Positions 34,977 through 43,981 of a stretch of 64,000 bases of DNA are shown in pieces. A model generated the notes under the pieces. The model was not told the origin of the DNA. It ran no database searches and was given only the letters and a program-made list of their open reading frames with translations. The translations under genes were made by a program, and so were the position numbers. Numbering within the stretch: the stretch's first letter is position 1; each line of letters begins with the position of its first letter. The stretch lies in the NCBI RefSeq assembly GCF_001426225.1, contig NZ_LMRT01000001.1:96090-160089 (forward strand). The letters run 5' to 3'. This stretch comes from Allobosea sp. Leaf344 (GTDB lineage: Bacteria; Pseudomonadota; Alphaproteobacteria; Rhizobiales; Beijerinckiaceae).

Positions 34977-35276
34977 ATGTTCCGCAACATCGTTCTGAGC
35001 CTGTCGACGGCTGCCGGCCTGGCGCTGGCCGCCGCCCCCGCCACGGCCGCACCGGTCGGTGCCGGCGCTCCCGCCGTCGAGGCCCCCGCCGGGCTCGTCG
35101 AGCAGGCGCAGTTCTATTACGGCCCGCCGCCGCGCTTCTATGGGCCGCCGCCCCGCTTCTACGGGCCGCGCCCCTATTACGGCCCGCGTCGCTATTACGG
35201 GCCGCCGCGCTTCTACGGGCCGCCGCGCTATTATCGCCCGCGTCCCTATTACGGGCCGCGCCCCTATTACTGGTGA
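34977..35276 (+). CDS. small secreted YGP-repeat protein
   Basis: A 99-residue secreted protein with a signal peptide (APATAAPVG) and the segment APAGLVEQAQFYYGP. About ten short repeats follow, of the form (R)(F/Y)YGP(P)(P/R), to the C-terminus. No cysteines, strongly basic and aromatic. AAGGAGG precedes ATG 34977. It has its own ribosome site and looks like a duplicate of the preceding gene that lost the cysteine tail. Its last 10 bases overlap the convergent trmN6 gene. Confidence 0.72.
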   Translation: MFRNIVLSLSTAAGLALAAAPATAAPVGAGAPAVEAPAGLVEQAQFYYGPPPRFYGPPPRFYGPRPYYGPRRYYGPPRFYGPPRYYRPRPYYGPRPYYW

Positions 35277-36046
35277 GCCAGGCGCAGATAGCCGCGATGC
35301 AGGGCTTCGTTCTCCTCCGAGCGCCCGCCCGCCGCATCATGGAGCATGAAGGCCGGCAGGATCGCTGCCGGCCTTCTGCTGTTCAGGACGGCGCCGACGA
35401 GGATGCGGATCGCCGGCTCGCCGGGATGGGCGTGCACCGGCCGCAGCGTGACGCCGCCGAACCCGGTCGCCAGCCCCGCCAGCACCATGGGCAGCGCATC
35501 GGCCCGGTGGATCAGCGCCAGGCTGCCGCCGGGCCGCAGCGCGCGGCGGGCGACGCGGAACCAGCCGGCCAGATCAGGCTCCGCGACATGGGCCGCGCGC
35601 CGGTTCGGCACGGGCGAGGCGCGGGTCTCGCCAGGCGCATAGAAGGGCGGGTTCATCGCGACGCAGGCGAAGCCGCCGCCGGTGAGGCCGGAGGCGGCGA
35701 GCTGCGCCGGCCGGGCATGGAGATCGGCGGCGATCACGCTCACCCGATCGGCCCAGCCATTGGCCGCGGCATTGCGATGCGCCAGCGCCGCGAGATCGGG
35801 ATCGCGCTCCAGCAGGGTCACGCGCAGCCTCGGCTGCAGCAGGGCGGCAGCGAGCCCGACGGTGCCGACGCCGGCGCCGAGATCCAGCAGCGGCCCCTCC
35901 CCCAGCTCCGGCAGGCTGGCCGCGAGCAGAATCGCGTCGGTTCCGGCCCGATGGCCCTTCTTGGGCTGGGACAGGACGAGCCTGCCGTCGAGCAGGCGAT
36001 CCTTGCCGATCTCGCCCAAGGCGCTACCGGCCGGATACTCACTCAT
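35267..36046 (-). CDS. tRNA1(Val) (adenine(37)-N6)-methyltransferase-like protein
   Basis: SAM-dependent methyltransferase of 259 residues. SAM motif I is LLDLGAGVGTVGLAAAL, followed by LLERDPDLAALAHRNAAANG, and the catalytic NPPFYAPG marks an N6-adenine methyltransferase of the TrmN6/YfiC group. The opening LLDGRLVLSQPKKGHRAGTD is typical. Its start overlaps the DUF2007 gene by 8 bases, a common pairing in this order. Confidence 0.88.
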   Translation of the reverse strand: MSEYPAGSALGEIGKDRLLDGRLVLSQPKKGHRAGTDAILLAASLPELGEGPLLDLGAGVGTVGLAAALLQPRLRVTLLERDPDLAALAHRNAAANGWADRVSVIAADLHARPAQLAASGLTGGGFACVAMNPPFYAPGETRASPVPNRRAAHVAEPDLAGWFRVARRALRPGGSLALIHRADALPMVLAGLATGFGGVTLRPVHAHPGEPAIRILVGAVLNSRRPAAILPAFMLHDAAGGRSEENEALHRGYLRLAHQ

Positions 36047-36263
36047 CGCGCAATTCGGCGCCGAATCCGGCTTCCCTCAGCAGAGCTCGGGCGCGCATGC
36101 GGTCCGCCTCGCGCACCAGCAGGCGGCGCGGAAACGCCCCGATCATGCCCTCCAGCGCGCTGATATGCTGGTCGGCGATGAGACAACCGACATTGGCCGA
36201 GGCCAGCAGTGCCTCGATGGCGCCGAGCAGGACGATGTCGTTGGTGCGGACGAGTTCATGCAT
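36039..36263 (-). CDS. DUF2007 domain protein
   Basis: A 74-residue protein, MHELVRTNDIVLLGAIEALL then SANVGCLIADQHIS and RRLLVREADRMRARALL, fitting the DUF2007 (putative signal-transducing, PII-like fold) family. ATG 36263 gives the complete domain; longer reading frames extend into the promoter of the opposite gene. Translationally coupled to trmN6 by an 8-base overlap. Function unknown. Confidence 0.85.
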   Translation of the reverse strand: MHELVRTNDIVLLGAIEALLASANVGCLIADQHISALEGMIGAFPRRLLVREADRMRARALLREAGFGAELRDE

Positions 36264-36443
36264 GGCGCCATGGAGCGGCAAGAGCGCATCCGACGCAAGC
36301 GGACAGTCCCGATTTCCCCGCCCATGCGGCGTCAGGTGACGTTTGCGGGGGCTGGCCACCCATGCGACGATTGTGGCAAGGCTGTTCGCCGTGACATGGC
36401 CGGCATGCGGCCGCAAAACGTCACAGGCCGCTGGAGTGATGGA

Positions 36444-37460
36444 ATGGGCGTCGTCGTGCCTTTCGAGGAGAAGGAAACCGGTCAGGCGCGGATCGAGCCG
36501 CTGGTCGGGCTGACCGGCGCCGATATGGAGCGGGTCAACGCCATGATCCTGTCCCGGACCGGCTCCGAAGTGGCGATGATCCCGGAGGTCGCCAACCATC
36601 TGATCTCCTCGGGCGGCAAGCGGCTGCGGCCGATGCTGACCCTGGCGACGGCGACCCTCTGCGACTATCACGGCGACGGCCATGTCAAACTGGCGGCCTC
36701 GGTCGAGTTCATGCACACGGCGACGCTGCTGCATGACGATGTCGTGGACGAGAGCGACATGCGCCGCGGCAAGCTGGCGGCCCGCATGCTCTGGGGCAAC
36801 GAGGCCAGCGTGCTGGTCGGGGATTTCCTGCTCGGCCAGGCCTTTCGCATGATGGTCGAGGTCGGTTCGCTGCGCGCGCTCGACATCCTGTCCACGGCGG
36901 CCACCGTGATCGCCGAGGGCGAGGTGATGCAGCTCGCCTTCGCTAAGAATACCGAAACCACGGAGGACGAGTATCTCTCCGTGATCCGCGGCAAGACGGC
37001 CGAGCTCTTCGCAGCCGCCTGCGAGGTCGGGCCGGTGATCGCCAATTCCTCGAAAGCCCATGCCGCGGCCTGCCGCAGCTATGGCCTCAATCTCGGCATC
37101 GCCTTCCAGCTGATCGACGATGCGCTGGATTATGGCGGGGTCGATTCGAAGCTCGGCAAGAATACCGGCGATGATTTCCGCGAGGGCAAGATCACTTTGC
37201 CGGTGGTGCTGTCCTTCCGCCGCGGCAGCGAGGCGGAGCGCGCTTTCTGGCGCCGGACGCTGCAGGATGGCGAGATCGAGGACGGGGATTTCGAGGAGGC
37301 ACGCGTCATCATGCGCCGGCACAAGGCGCTGGACGACACGATCGAGCGGGCGGAGCATTACGCCAAGATGGCCAAGGATGCGCTGGGACTGTTCCCCGCC
37401 TCGGCGATGAAGGACGCGCTGAACGAAGCGGTCGATTTCTGCGTGGCGCGGGCGCACTGA
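36444..37460 (+). CDS. polyprenyl diphosphate synthase
   Basis: Trans-prenyltransferase of 338 residues making the ubiquinone side chain (octaprenyl or decaprenyl in alphaproteobacteria). The first aspartate-rich motif is HDDVVDESDMRRG, the second FQLIDDALDYGGV; also GGKRLRPMLTLATA and GEVMQLAFAKN. Chain-length determining residues near the first motif cannot be interpreted with certainty. GGAG lies 7-8 bases before ATG 36444; in-frame upstream codons lack a site. It is divergent from the DUF2007-trmN6 pair. Confidence 0.94.
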   Translation: MGVVVPFEEKETGQARIEPLVGLTGADMERVNAMILSRTGSEVAMIPEVANHLISSGGKRLRPMLTLATATLCDYHGDGHVKLAASVEFMHTATLLHDDVVDESDMRRGKLAARMLWGNEASVLVGDFLLGQAFRMMVEVGSLRALDILSTAATVIAEGEVMQLAFAKNTETTEDEYLSVIRGKTAELFAAACEVGPVIANSSKAHAAACRSYGLNLGIAFQLIDDALDYGGVDSKLGKNTGDDFREGKITLPVVLSFRRGSEAERAFWRRTLQDGEIEDGDFEEARVIMRRHKALDDTIERAEHYAKMAKDALGLFPASAMKDALNEAVDFCVARAH

Positions 37461-37613
37461 GCCGGAAGCGGCCAGCTTCGCGCAGCGGGCCGAGCGCGAT
37501 CCTCGTTCCGGCCGGAAAAATTCCCGCCGCCATGTCGGGCGCCGCGGCTGCCGCGCGTCTTCAGGGAGCGGCCGGGGGAGACTGGACCGGCCGGCCATGC
37601 GAGGGACGAAGCC

Positions 37614-38108
37614 ATGACGCCATCTGCGAACGCCACCCCCAAGAACACGATCTGCCTCTGGTATGACGGCGAGGCCGAAGCCGCGGCGCAGTTCTATGCC
37701 GCGACCTTTCCCGACAGCGCCGTCCGCGCCGTCCATCGCGCGCCCGCGGATTTTCCATCCGGCAAGGCCGGCGATGTGCTGACCGTCGAATTCACCGTTC
37801 TCGGCATCCCCTGCCTCGGGCTGAACGGCGGGCCGATGTTCAAGCACAGCGAGGCCTTCTCCTTCCAGATCGCCACCGATGATCAGGCGGAGACCGACCG
37901 CTATTGGGACGCGATCATCGGCAATGGCGGCGCCGCCAGCGCCTGCGGCTGGTGCCGGGACCGCTGGGGCCTGTCATGGCAGATCACGCCGCGCACGCTC
38001 ACCGAGGCGCTGGCCGCCGGCGGTGACGAGGCCAAGCGCGCCTTCCTGGCGATGATGACGATGACGAAGATCGACGTGGCGGCCATCGAGGCCGCCCGCC
38101 GCGGCTGA
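37614..38108 (+). CDS. VOC family protein (PhnB/3-dmu-9_3-mt type)
   Basis: A 164-residue glyoxalase-fold protein: TICLWYDGEAEAAAQFYAAT, VEFTVLGIPCLGLNGGPMFK, then YWDAIIGNGGAASACGWCRD and WGLSWQITPR. These are the marks of the PhnB-like subfamily. The metal-binding residues of true glyoxalases are mostly absent, so enzymatic activity is uncertain. GAGGGA stands upstream of the ATG. Convergent with ispE, whose stop is 6 bases away. Confidence 0.88.
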   Translation: MTPSANATPKNTICLWYDGEAEAAAQFYAATFPDSAVRAVHRAPADFPSGKAGDVLTVEFTVLGIPCLGLNGGPMFKHSEAFSFQIATDDQAETDRYWDAIIGNGGAASACGWCRDRWGLSWQITPRTLTEALAAGGDEAKRAFLAMMTMTKIDVAAIEAARRG

Positions 38109-38114
38109 GGACCC

Positions 38115-39026
38115 TCAGCGCAGCAGCGTCGGCTTGATCCACCAATCCGGCCGGAGGCTCTTCAGGGCGCGCCCGGCCGCGGCGCTGGCCCGGCAATCGT
38201 CGAAGAGCGCGAAACAGGTGGCGCCCGACCCCGACATGCGGGCGAGCCGGCATTCCGGCAGCGCGCGCAGCTGCGACAGCACGCTGGCGATGACCGGCGC
38301 GACCCGCATCGCCGGCGCTTCGAGCGCGTTGCCGCTGTCGGCCAGCCGCCGCAGCAGCTCCGCAGCTGTCGGCGCCTCGGCCGCAGCCGATGCCGCGGCG
38401 GCGTGGCCCAGGCCAGCCGGTCCAGCCTCCACGGCTTGGCCGGGTTGCAGACCCAGCGCGCGGAACACGGCGGCGGTCTCGACCGGGACGTGCGGATTGA
38501 CCAGAAGCGCGAAGAGCGGCGGGAGGCGCAAGGGCGGTCCGAGCCGCTCGCCGATGCCGGCCATCAGCCGTGCGCGGGAGGCGAGGCAGACCGAGACATC
38601 GGCGCCGATTGCGGCTGCGACGCGCAGCAGGGCCGGATCGTCCGAAGCGATGGCGTTGGCCCGCGCCAGCAGGCGCAGCGCGGCTGCGGCGTCGGCGGAC
38701 CCGCCGCCGATGCCGGATGCGACCGGCAGCCGCTTGACCAAGTGGAACGCGCCCCAGCGCAGCGGACCCGTCTCCGCCGCCAGCGCCAGCGCCGCGCGCA
38801 GCACGAGATTGTCGCGGCCGGGAGCGAGACCCGCGGCCTCCGGGCCGTCGATCGTCAGGGATAGGTGCTGTTCCGGCACCAGCGTCAACAGATCGCCCGT
38901 CGCCGCGAAGGCGACGAGGCTGTGCAGCTCGTGATAGCCGTCGGCGCGCCGGCCCAGGACGTCGAGAGTCAGATTGACCTTGGCGCGGGCGCGGGTCGCC
39001 AGCGCCGCGCCGGGATCAGCCGCCAT
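38115..39026 (-). CDS. ispE: 4-diphosphocytidyl-2-C-methyl-D-erythritol kinase
   Basis: GHMP kinase of the MEP isoprenoid pathway, 303 residues. N-terminal ARAKVNLTLDVLGRRADGYH is the classic IspE opening. The ATP loop PVASGIGGGSADAAAAL and the C-terminal MSGSGATCFALFDD are intact. The ATG overlaps the end of the upstream TPR gene by 11 bases, so it is co-transcribed. The unusually Ala-rich segment (GHAAAASAAAEAPTAAE) sits in a loop. Confidence 0.95.
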   Translation of the reverse strand: MAADPGAALATRARAKVNLTLDVLGRRADGYHELHSLVAFAATGDLLTLVPEQHLSLTIDGPEAAGLAPGRDNLVLRAALALAAETGPLRWGAFHLVKRLPVASGIGGGSADAAAALRLLARANAIASDDPALLRVAAAIGADVSVCLASRARLMAGIGERLGPPLRLPPLFALLVNPHVPVETAAVFRALGLQPGQAVEAGPAGLGHAAAASAAAEAPTAAELLRRLADSGNALEAPAMRVAPVIASVLSQLRALPECRLARMSGSGATCFALFDDCRASAAAGRALKSLRPDWWIKPTLLR

Positions 39027-40797
39027 CCTTATGGGGCTCGGGCGGCTTCGGCTCGATCGCGTTGGCGGAGGGCGGCTCGTCGAGGCCGCGCTCGATCTTG
39101 CGCTTGATCTTCTCGAGATCCTCGGGCTCAGGCCCGAGATCGCGGGCGTAGTTCCACTGGAACCCGGCCTCAAGCTTGCGCCCGACCCGCCAATAGACAT
39201 CGCCGAGATGGTCGTTGATCACGGGGTCCGAGGGGCGCAGCTCCATCGCCCGCTCGAGCTCGCGCAGCGCGTCGTCATAGCGGCCGAGGCGGTAATAGGC
39301 CCAGCCCAGCGAATCCGTGATGTAGCCGTCGCGCGGGCGCAGCTCGACCGCGCGGCGCAGCATTGCGAGCCCCTCTTCCAGCTTCAGATTCTGGTCGACC
39401 AGGGAGTAGCCGAGATAGTTCAGCACCAAAGCGCGCTCGCGGCCGAGCGGCTCCGGCATCAGCTCCAGCGCCTTGCGCAGATCCGCCTCGGCCTCCGTCC
39501 AGCGCTTGGTGCGCTCCCGCGCGATGCCGCGGAAATAGAACAGGTCCCAATTGGCGCGGCCGGGCGAGGCGAGCTTGGCGATCGCCTTGTCGTAGCTCGC
39601 CGCCGCTTCCGCGAACATCTTGCGCGAGCGGTAGACATTGCCGAGCGCCGAGAGCGCGTCGACATCCTCGGGCCGGTCGGCGATGACCTTCTCCAGATGC
39701 TTCACGGCTTCGGCGGAGCGGCCCAGCGTCTCCAGAGCGAGGCCGGCCTGGATCTCGGCATTGGCGCGCAGCGGCGAGCCGGCCGGCATGGTCTCGTAGA
39801 CCGCGACCGCATCCTCGGGCTGCTTGGCCCGCTCCAGAATGTCGCCGAGCGTCAGGACGGCGAGGTCATGGCTCGGGTCGAGATAGAGCGCCATGCGCAG
39901 ATAAAGCAGCGCGGCGGCCTCGTCGCCCTGGCGGTTGCCGGCGCTGGCGAGGCCATAGAGCACCTCGGCCGCGCCCTGCTGGGCATTGGCGACGGGGCGC
40001 GGGATCGGCGCCTTTTCGGCGACGCGGCTCAGCCCGTCGCGAATGATCGGATGGTTCGGCAACAGCCGGTCGAAGGCGTTGTAGGTCTCGGCCGCGGCCT
40101 CCCATTCGCCGCTGCGCGCCTGGAAGCGCGCCCAGAGATCGACGAGGCGCAGCGTCGTCTTCTCCGATTCATAGGCGCCCTTCAGCCTGGCCCGCGCATC
40201 GGCCTTGCGGCCGCCGAGATCGAGGATCAGCCCGGCATGATAGTCGCGGAAGAGATTGTAGGAGGGCTCGCCCTTCAGCCGGTCGAGCATCTCCATGGCG
40301 CGGTTGGTCTGGCCCGCGCCGGCATAGGCCCAGGCGGAGAGCAGCGTCGCGGTGATGTCGGCGGCCCGGCCGCGGCCGCCGCGCTGCAGATGGTTGCGGG
40401 CGGTCTGGTAGCTCTTCTGCTTGATCGCGCGGATGCCGATCGCGAGCTGCGCCAGCCCGTTGCTGGGGTCGCGCTGCACGAGCTTGTCGGCGGCGCGGAA
40501 GGCATCGTTCATCGCGCCATCGGCGAGGAAGGCGACGAAGCCGCGCTCCAGCAGGTCGTTGTTCTGCGGGTCGCCCTTGATCGCCTCGCGCAGATAGACG
40601 GAGGCCGCGCCGAGATCGCGCGAGGCGCCGGCGACGATGGCCGCGAGATAATTGCCCTCGAGGCTGTCGGCGGGCTCGATCTGCTCCTGAGCGCGCGTCG
40701 CTGCCGCGCTCTGGGCGGCGGCGCCGGCCTGGAGCGAAAGCAGGAGCGCAACGGCGATCGCCGTGCTGCGACCACGGCCCTGTGTTGCAAACGTCAC
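39016..40797 (-). CDS. secreted TPR-repeat protein, probable GTG start
   Basis: A 593-residue protein with signal peptide (AIAVALLLSLQAGAAAQ) and many tetratricopeptide repeats across residues 50-560. Examples are ALSALGNVYRSRKMFAEAAA, LGWAYYRLGRYDDALRELER and LGDVYWRVGRKLEAGFQWNY. It should be a periplasmic scaffold; similar proteins precede ispE in many alphaproteobacteria. GTG 40797 has AAGGAG 9 bases upstream and begins just before the signal peptide; an ATG at 40872 adds 25 unlikely residues. The tail is Pro/Glu/Lys rich. Confidence 0.88.
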   Translation of the reverse strand: MTFATQGRGRSTAIAVALLLSLQAGAAAQSAAATRAQEQIEPADSLEGNYLAAIVAGASRDLGAASVYLREAIKGDPQNNDLLERGFVAFLADGAMNDAFRAADKLVQRDPSNGLAQLAIGIRAIKQKSYQTARNHLQRGGRGRAADITATLLSAWAYAGAGQTNRAMEMLDRLKGEPSYNLFRDYHAGLILDLGGRKADARARLKGAYESEKTTLRLVDLWARFQARSGEWEAAAETYNAFDRLLPNHPIIRDGLSRVAEKAPIPRPVANAQQGAAEVLYGLASAGNRQGDEAAALLYLRMALYLDPSHDLAVLTLGDILERAKQPEDAVAVYETMPAGSPLRANAEIQAGLALETLGRSAEAVKHLEKVIADRPEDVDALSALGNVYRSRKMFAEAAASYDKAIAKLASPGRANWDLFYFRGIARERTKRWTEAEADLRKALELMPEPLGRERALVLNYLGYSLVDQNLKLEEGLAMLRRAVELRPRDGYITDSLGWAYYRLGRYDDALRELERAMELRPSDPVINDHLGDVYWRVGRKLEAGFQWNYARDLGPEPEDLEKIKRKIERGLDEPPSANAIEPKPPEPHKDGG

Positions 40798-41009
40798 GCT
40801 GCCATTCTCCTTCGGCACATCGCCCGGGCCCCTGAGGCCCTCTTCCGCGACGCAGCCGGAACCGATTTTCACTAGGCCGGCAAGATGGCGGTTTCCGGGC
40901 GCACGGGCAAGGCGTTGTCCGGCCGCGACGGTCCAAAGAGCGGGCAGTGCGGCGTTTTTCGGCCGCGCCGGCAGCGATGCGGCGCGGCTCGTCTCGCGCC
41001 CCGGCGGGG

Positions 41010-41051
41010 AAAAGCCCGCGGCGGCGCCCGAATCGGGCCCGCCGCGGGCTT
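41010..41051 (-). terminator. intrinsic terminator of the ETF-QO gene
   Basis: A 13-bp perfect stem AAGCCCGCGGCGG/CCGCCGCGGGCTT is followed by a short U-run on the minus strand, 5 bases past the ETF-QO stop. The rest of 40798-41009 holds no gene and likely the TPR promoter. Confidence 0.75.
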
Positions 41052-41055
41052 CGGA

Positions 41056-42735
41056 TCACATGTTCGAATAGCCCGGGCCGCCGCCGCCCTCCGGCACCGT
41101 CCAGGTGATGTTCTGCGAGGGGTCCTTGATGTCGCAGGTCTTGCAGTGGACGCAGTTCTGCGCGTTGATCACGAAGCGCGGCTCGGTCCTGGCCTCTGCA
41201 TCCCTGTAGACCACCTCATAGACGCCCGCCGGGCAATAGAGCCGCGCCGGCTCGCCCCAGATCGGCAAATTGCGCTCGATCGGGATGGACGGGTCGGTGA
41301 GCTTGAGATGCGCCGGCTGGTCCTCCTCGTGATTGGTCGAGGAGAGGAAGACCGAGGAGAGCTTGTCGAAGCTCAGCTTGCCGTCCGGCTTGGGATAGGT
41401 GATCGGCGTGACCTCGCTGAGCGGCTTCAGCGTGGCGTAATCCGGCTTGCCATGCGCCATGGTGCCGAAGGGCGACCAGCCGAAGAGCTGGTTCAGCCAC
41501 ATATCCATTCCGCCTAGCGTGATGCCCAGCATGGTGCCGAATTTGGACCAGAGCGGCTTGACGTTGCGCACCGGCTTCAGATCGGCGCCGATGGCGCTGT
41601 CGCGCCAGCTCGTCTCGATCTCGACGACCTCGTCATGGGCACGGCCGGCGGCCAGCGCGGGCACCAGCTTCTCCGCCGCCAGCATGCCGGAATGGATGGC
41701 GTTGTGGCTGCCCTTGATGCGCGGCACGTTGACGAAGCCGGCCGCGCATCCGATCAGCGCGCCGCCTGGGAAGGTCAGCTTCGGCACGGATTGCCAGCCG
41801 CCCTCGGTGATCGCGCGCGAGCCGTAGGAGAGCCGCTTGCCGCCCTCGAAGACGTCGCGGATCATCGGATGCGTCTTGAAGCGCTGGAACTCGTCGAAGG
41901 GCGACAGCGTCGGGTTCTCGTAGTTGAGATGCACGACGAAGCCGACCGAGACCAGGTGATCGTCGAAATGATAGAGGAAGGAGCCACCGCCGGTCTTGCC
42001 GTCGAGCGGCCAGCCGAAGGAGTGCTGGACCAGCCCCTTGCGGAACTTCTCCGGCTTGACCTGCCAGATTTCCTTCAGGCCGATGCCGTATTTCTGCGGC
42101 TCGCGGCCCTCGTCCAGCGCGAAACGGCGGATCGCGATCTTGGCGAGCGAGCCGCGAACGCCCTCGGCCAGCAGGGTATAGCGCCCGCGCAGCTCCATTC
42201 CGCGGGTATAGCGCTCGCTGACCTCGCCGTTTTTGGCGATGCCCATGTCGCCGGTGGCGACGCCGAGAACCGCGCCCTGCTCGTCGAAGAGCAGTTCGGC
42301 GGCGGCGAAGCCCGGATAGATCTCGACGCCCAGCGCCTCGGCCTGCGCCGCCATGTAGCGCGTCACCAGACCCAGCGAGCCGACGAAATTCCCGTGATTG
42401 TTCATCAGCTTCGGCATGCCGAAATTGGGCAGGCGGATGCCGTTGGGCTCGGTCAGGAAGTAGAAGACGTCCTCCGACACCTCCGTCGTCAGCGGCCGCG
42501 CCTCGTCCTCGCGCCAGCCCGGCAGCAGGGCGTCGAGCCCGCCGGGATCGATGACCGCGCCGGAGAGGATATGGGCGCCGACCTCCGCGCCCTTCTCCAG
42601 CACCACCACCGAGAGCGTCTCGTCGAGCTGCTTCAGCCGGATCGCCGCAGCGAGCCCCGCAGGACCGGCGCCGACGATGACGACGTCGTAATCCATGCTT
42701 TCGCGCGGGGCGCTCTGCGCTTCTTCGAGATTCAT
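41056..42735 (-). CDS. electron transfer flavoprotein-ubiquinone oxidoreductase
   Basis: Inner-membrane-associated flavo-iron-sulfur enzyme of 559 residues passing electrons from ETF to ubiquinone. FAD motif DVVIVGAGPAGLAAAIRLKQ is near the N-terminus. The ubiquinone/membrane segment lies around GEVGAHILSG-type motifs. The C-terminal [4Fe-4S] cluster has CVHCKTCDIKDPSQNITW. GGAGG lies 7 bases before ATG 42735; a frame upstream to 42774 is not needed. The 257 bases to the divergent glycosylase gene hold both promoters. Confidence 0.96.
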   Translation of the reverse strand: MNLEEAQSAPRESMDYDVVIVGAGPAGLAAAIRLKQLDETLSVVVLEKGAEVGAHILSGAVIDPGGLDALLPGWREDEARPLTTEVSEDVFYFLTEPNGIRLPNFGMPKLMNNHGNFVGSLGLVTRYMAAQAEALGVEIYPGFAAAELLFDEQGAVLGVATGDMGIAKNGEVSERYTRGMELRGRYTLLAEGVRGSLAKIAIRRFALDEGREPQKYGIGLKEIWQVKPEKFRKGLVQHSFGWPLDGKTGGGSFLYHFDDHLVSVGFVVHLNYENPTLSPFDEFQRFKTHPMIRDVFEGGKRLSYGSRAITEGGWQSVPKLTFPGGALIGCAAGFVNVPRIKGSHNAIHSGMLAAEKLVPALAAGRAHDEVVEIETSWRDSAIGADLKPVRNVKPLWSKFGTMLGITLGGMDMWLNQLFGWSPFGTMAHGKPDYATLKPLSEVTPITYPKPDGKLSFDKLSSVFLSSTNHEEDQPAHLKLTDPSIPIERNLPIWGEPARLYCPAGVYEVVYRDAEARTEPRFVINAQNCVHCKTCDIKDPSQNITWTVPEGGGGPGYSNM

Positions 42736-42992
42736 GTCCTGCCTCCGAACAGCCTGCGACGCCAGCCTTGCCAATCAGTTTATATATGAACTATCTCGAT
42801 CCTGCCAAGCCGAAGGGCGGTCCGGCCCATCCCGCACGCCCTGTTTCGACGCGCTCGGGTCGGGTTTCCGGCCGGTCTCCGCTGCCGGATGGCTGGGCCT
42901 GCAATCTGGAACCTCTCTATTGAAGCAGACGTTCCATTTTGCAACCGCATCGGGCTCGCGGAACCGTCCCGGCGCGTGATAGGGATCGCGGC

Positions 42993-43814
42993 ATGATCTC
43001 CATGGCCGCGCCCAGCGCTCACGAGCTTGTCGCCTGGTACGCCGAAATGGGCGTGACCGAGGCGCTCGACGAAACGCCGCACAATCACTTCTCCACTCCC
43101 GCACCGGCGCAGCCGGAGGCGCAGCGCGCGCGAGCCCCGGCGAGGCAGCAGGGCGCCGGCCCCGCGCCGGCCGCCCGGCCGATCGCGGCGGCGGCGACGG
43201 CGCCGGATGATGCTGCGCTCAGCGCCCGCGCCCTGGCCCAGGCGGCTTCGACGCTCGAGGAGCTGCGCGCCGCGCTGGCGCAGTTCGAAGGCTGCGCGCT
43301 CAAGGTCACCGCCAAATCGCTGGTGTTCTCGGACGGGAACCCGGCCGGCCGCGTCATGCTGGTCGGCGAAGCGCCGGGTGCCGACGAGGATCGGCAAGGC
43401 CTGCCCTTCGTCGGCCGATCGGGCCAGCTGCTCGACAGGATGCTGGCCTCGATCGGGCTGACGCGGCAGGAGCATGTCTATGTCGCCAATCTCCTGCCGT
43501 GGCGGCCGCCGGGCAACCGGACGCCGACGCCGCAGGAGGTGGCGATCTGCCTGCCCTTCATCCAGCGCCAGATCGAACTCGCCGATCCCGACCTGCTGGT
43601 CTGCGTCGGCGGGCCCTCGGCGCAGGGGCTGCTCGGCCTGACCGGCATCCTCGCCTCGCGCGGGAAATGGGTGGATTACGACACGGGCCGGCGCCGCATC
43701 CGCGCTCTGGCGATGCTGCACCCGGCCTATCTCCTGCGCCAGCCGGTGCAGAAGCGCCTGGCCTGGCGCGATCTGCGGGCCCTGCGCGCCGCGCTCGACG
43801 CGCAGCAGGGCTAG
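42993..43814 (+). CDS. uracil-DNA glycosylase, family 4-like
   Basis: DNA repair glycosylase of about 273 residues. The catalytic domain (from about 85) has [20 protein letters not shown] and HPAYLLRQP, the two motifs that bind and flip uracil. Family 4 enzymes hold a 4Fe-4S cluster on four cysteines. Here the aligned positions read F98, C101, W170 and C186, so two ligands appear lost and the cluster may be absent. The Ala/Pro-rich N-terminal 80 residues are typical of alphaproteobacterial members. ATG 42993 or 43002 could start the protein. Confidence 0.9.
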   Translation: MISMAAPSAHELVAWYAEMGVTEALDETPHNHFSTPAPAQPEAQRARAPARQQGAGPAPAARPIAAAATAPDDAALSARALAQAASTLEELRAALAQFEGCALKVTAKSLVFSDGNPAGRVMLVGEAPGADEDRQGLPFVGRSGQLLDRMLASIGLTRQEHVYVANLLPWRPPGNRTPTPQEVAICLPFIQRQIELADPDLLVCVGGPSAQGLLGLTGILASRGKWVDYDTGRRRIRALAMLHPAYLLRQPVQKRLAWRDLRALRAALDAQQG

Positions 43815-43981
43815 GCGGCGCGGATTTTCCCGTTGCGACACCATGGACCGGTGAGGCAGGCTGGCTCGGCGCTATGCTCCGGCGAAGCGGCCTACGCCGC
43901 TCGCCGGGTCCCGCCGGGTCGTTGGAGGGGGCCCGGGCGAGCGCCGAGACTTCGCCACGCACGGACCGCCGGAGACCTGTG

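Noticed and set aside
35267-35276. Sequencing error at the overlap of the YGP gene and trmN6
   Set aside because: Both reading frames end naturally with expected C-termini; a 10-base convergent overlap is ordinary.
36264-37847. Long extension of the DUF2007 frame across the polyprenyl synthase gene
   Set aside because: Only the last 74 codons encode a real domain; the rest is antisense to the synthase.
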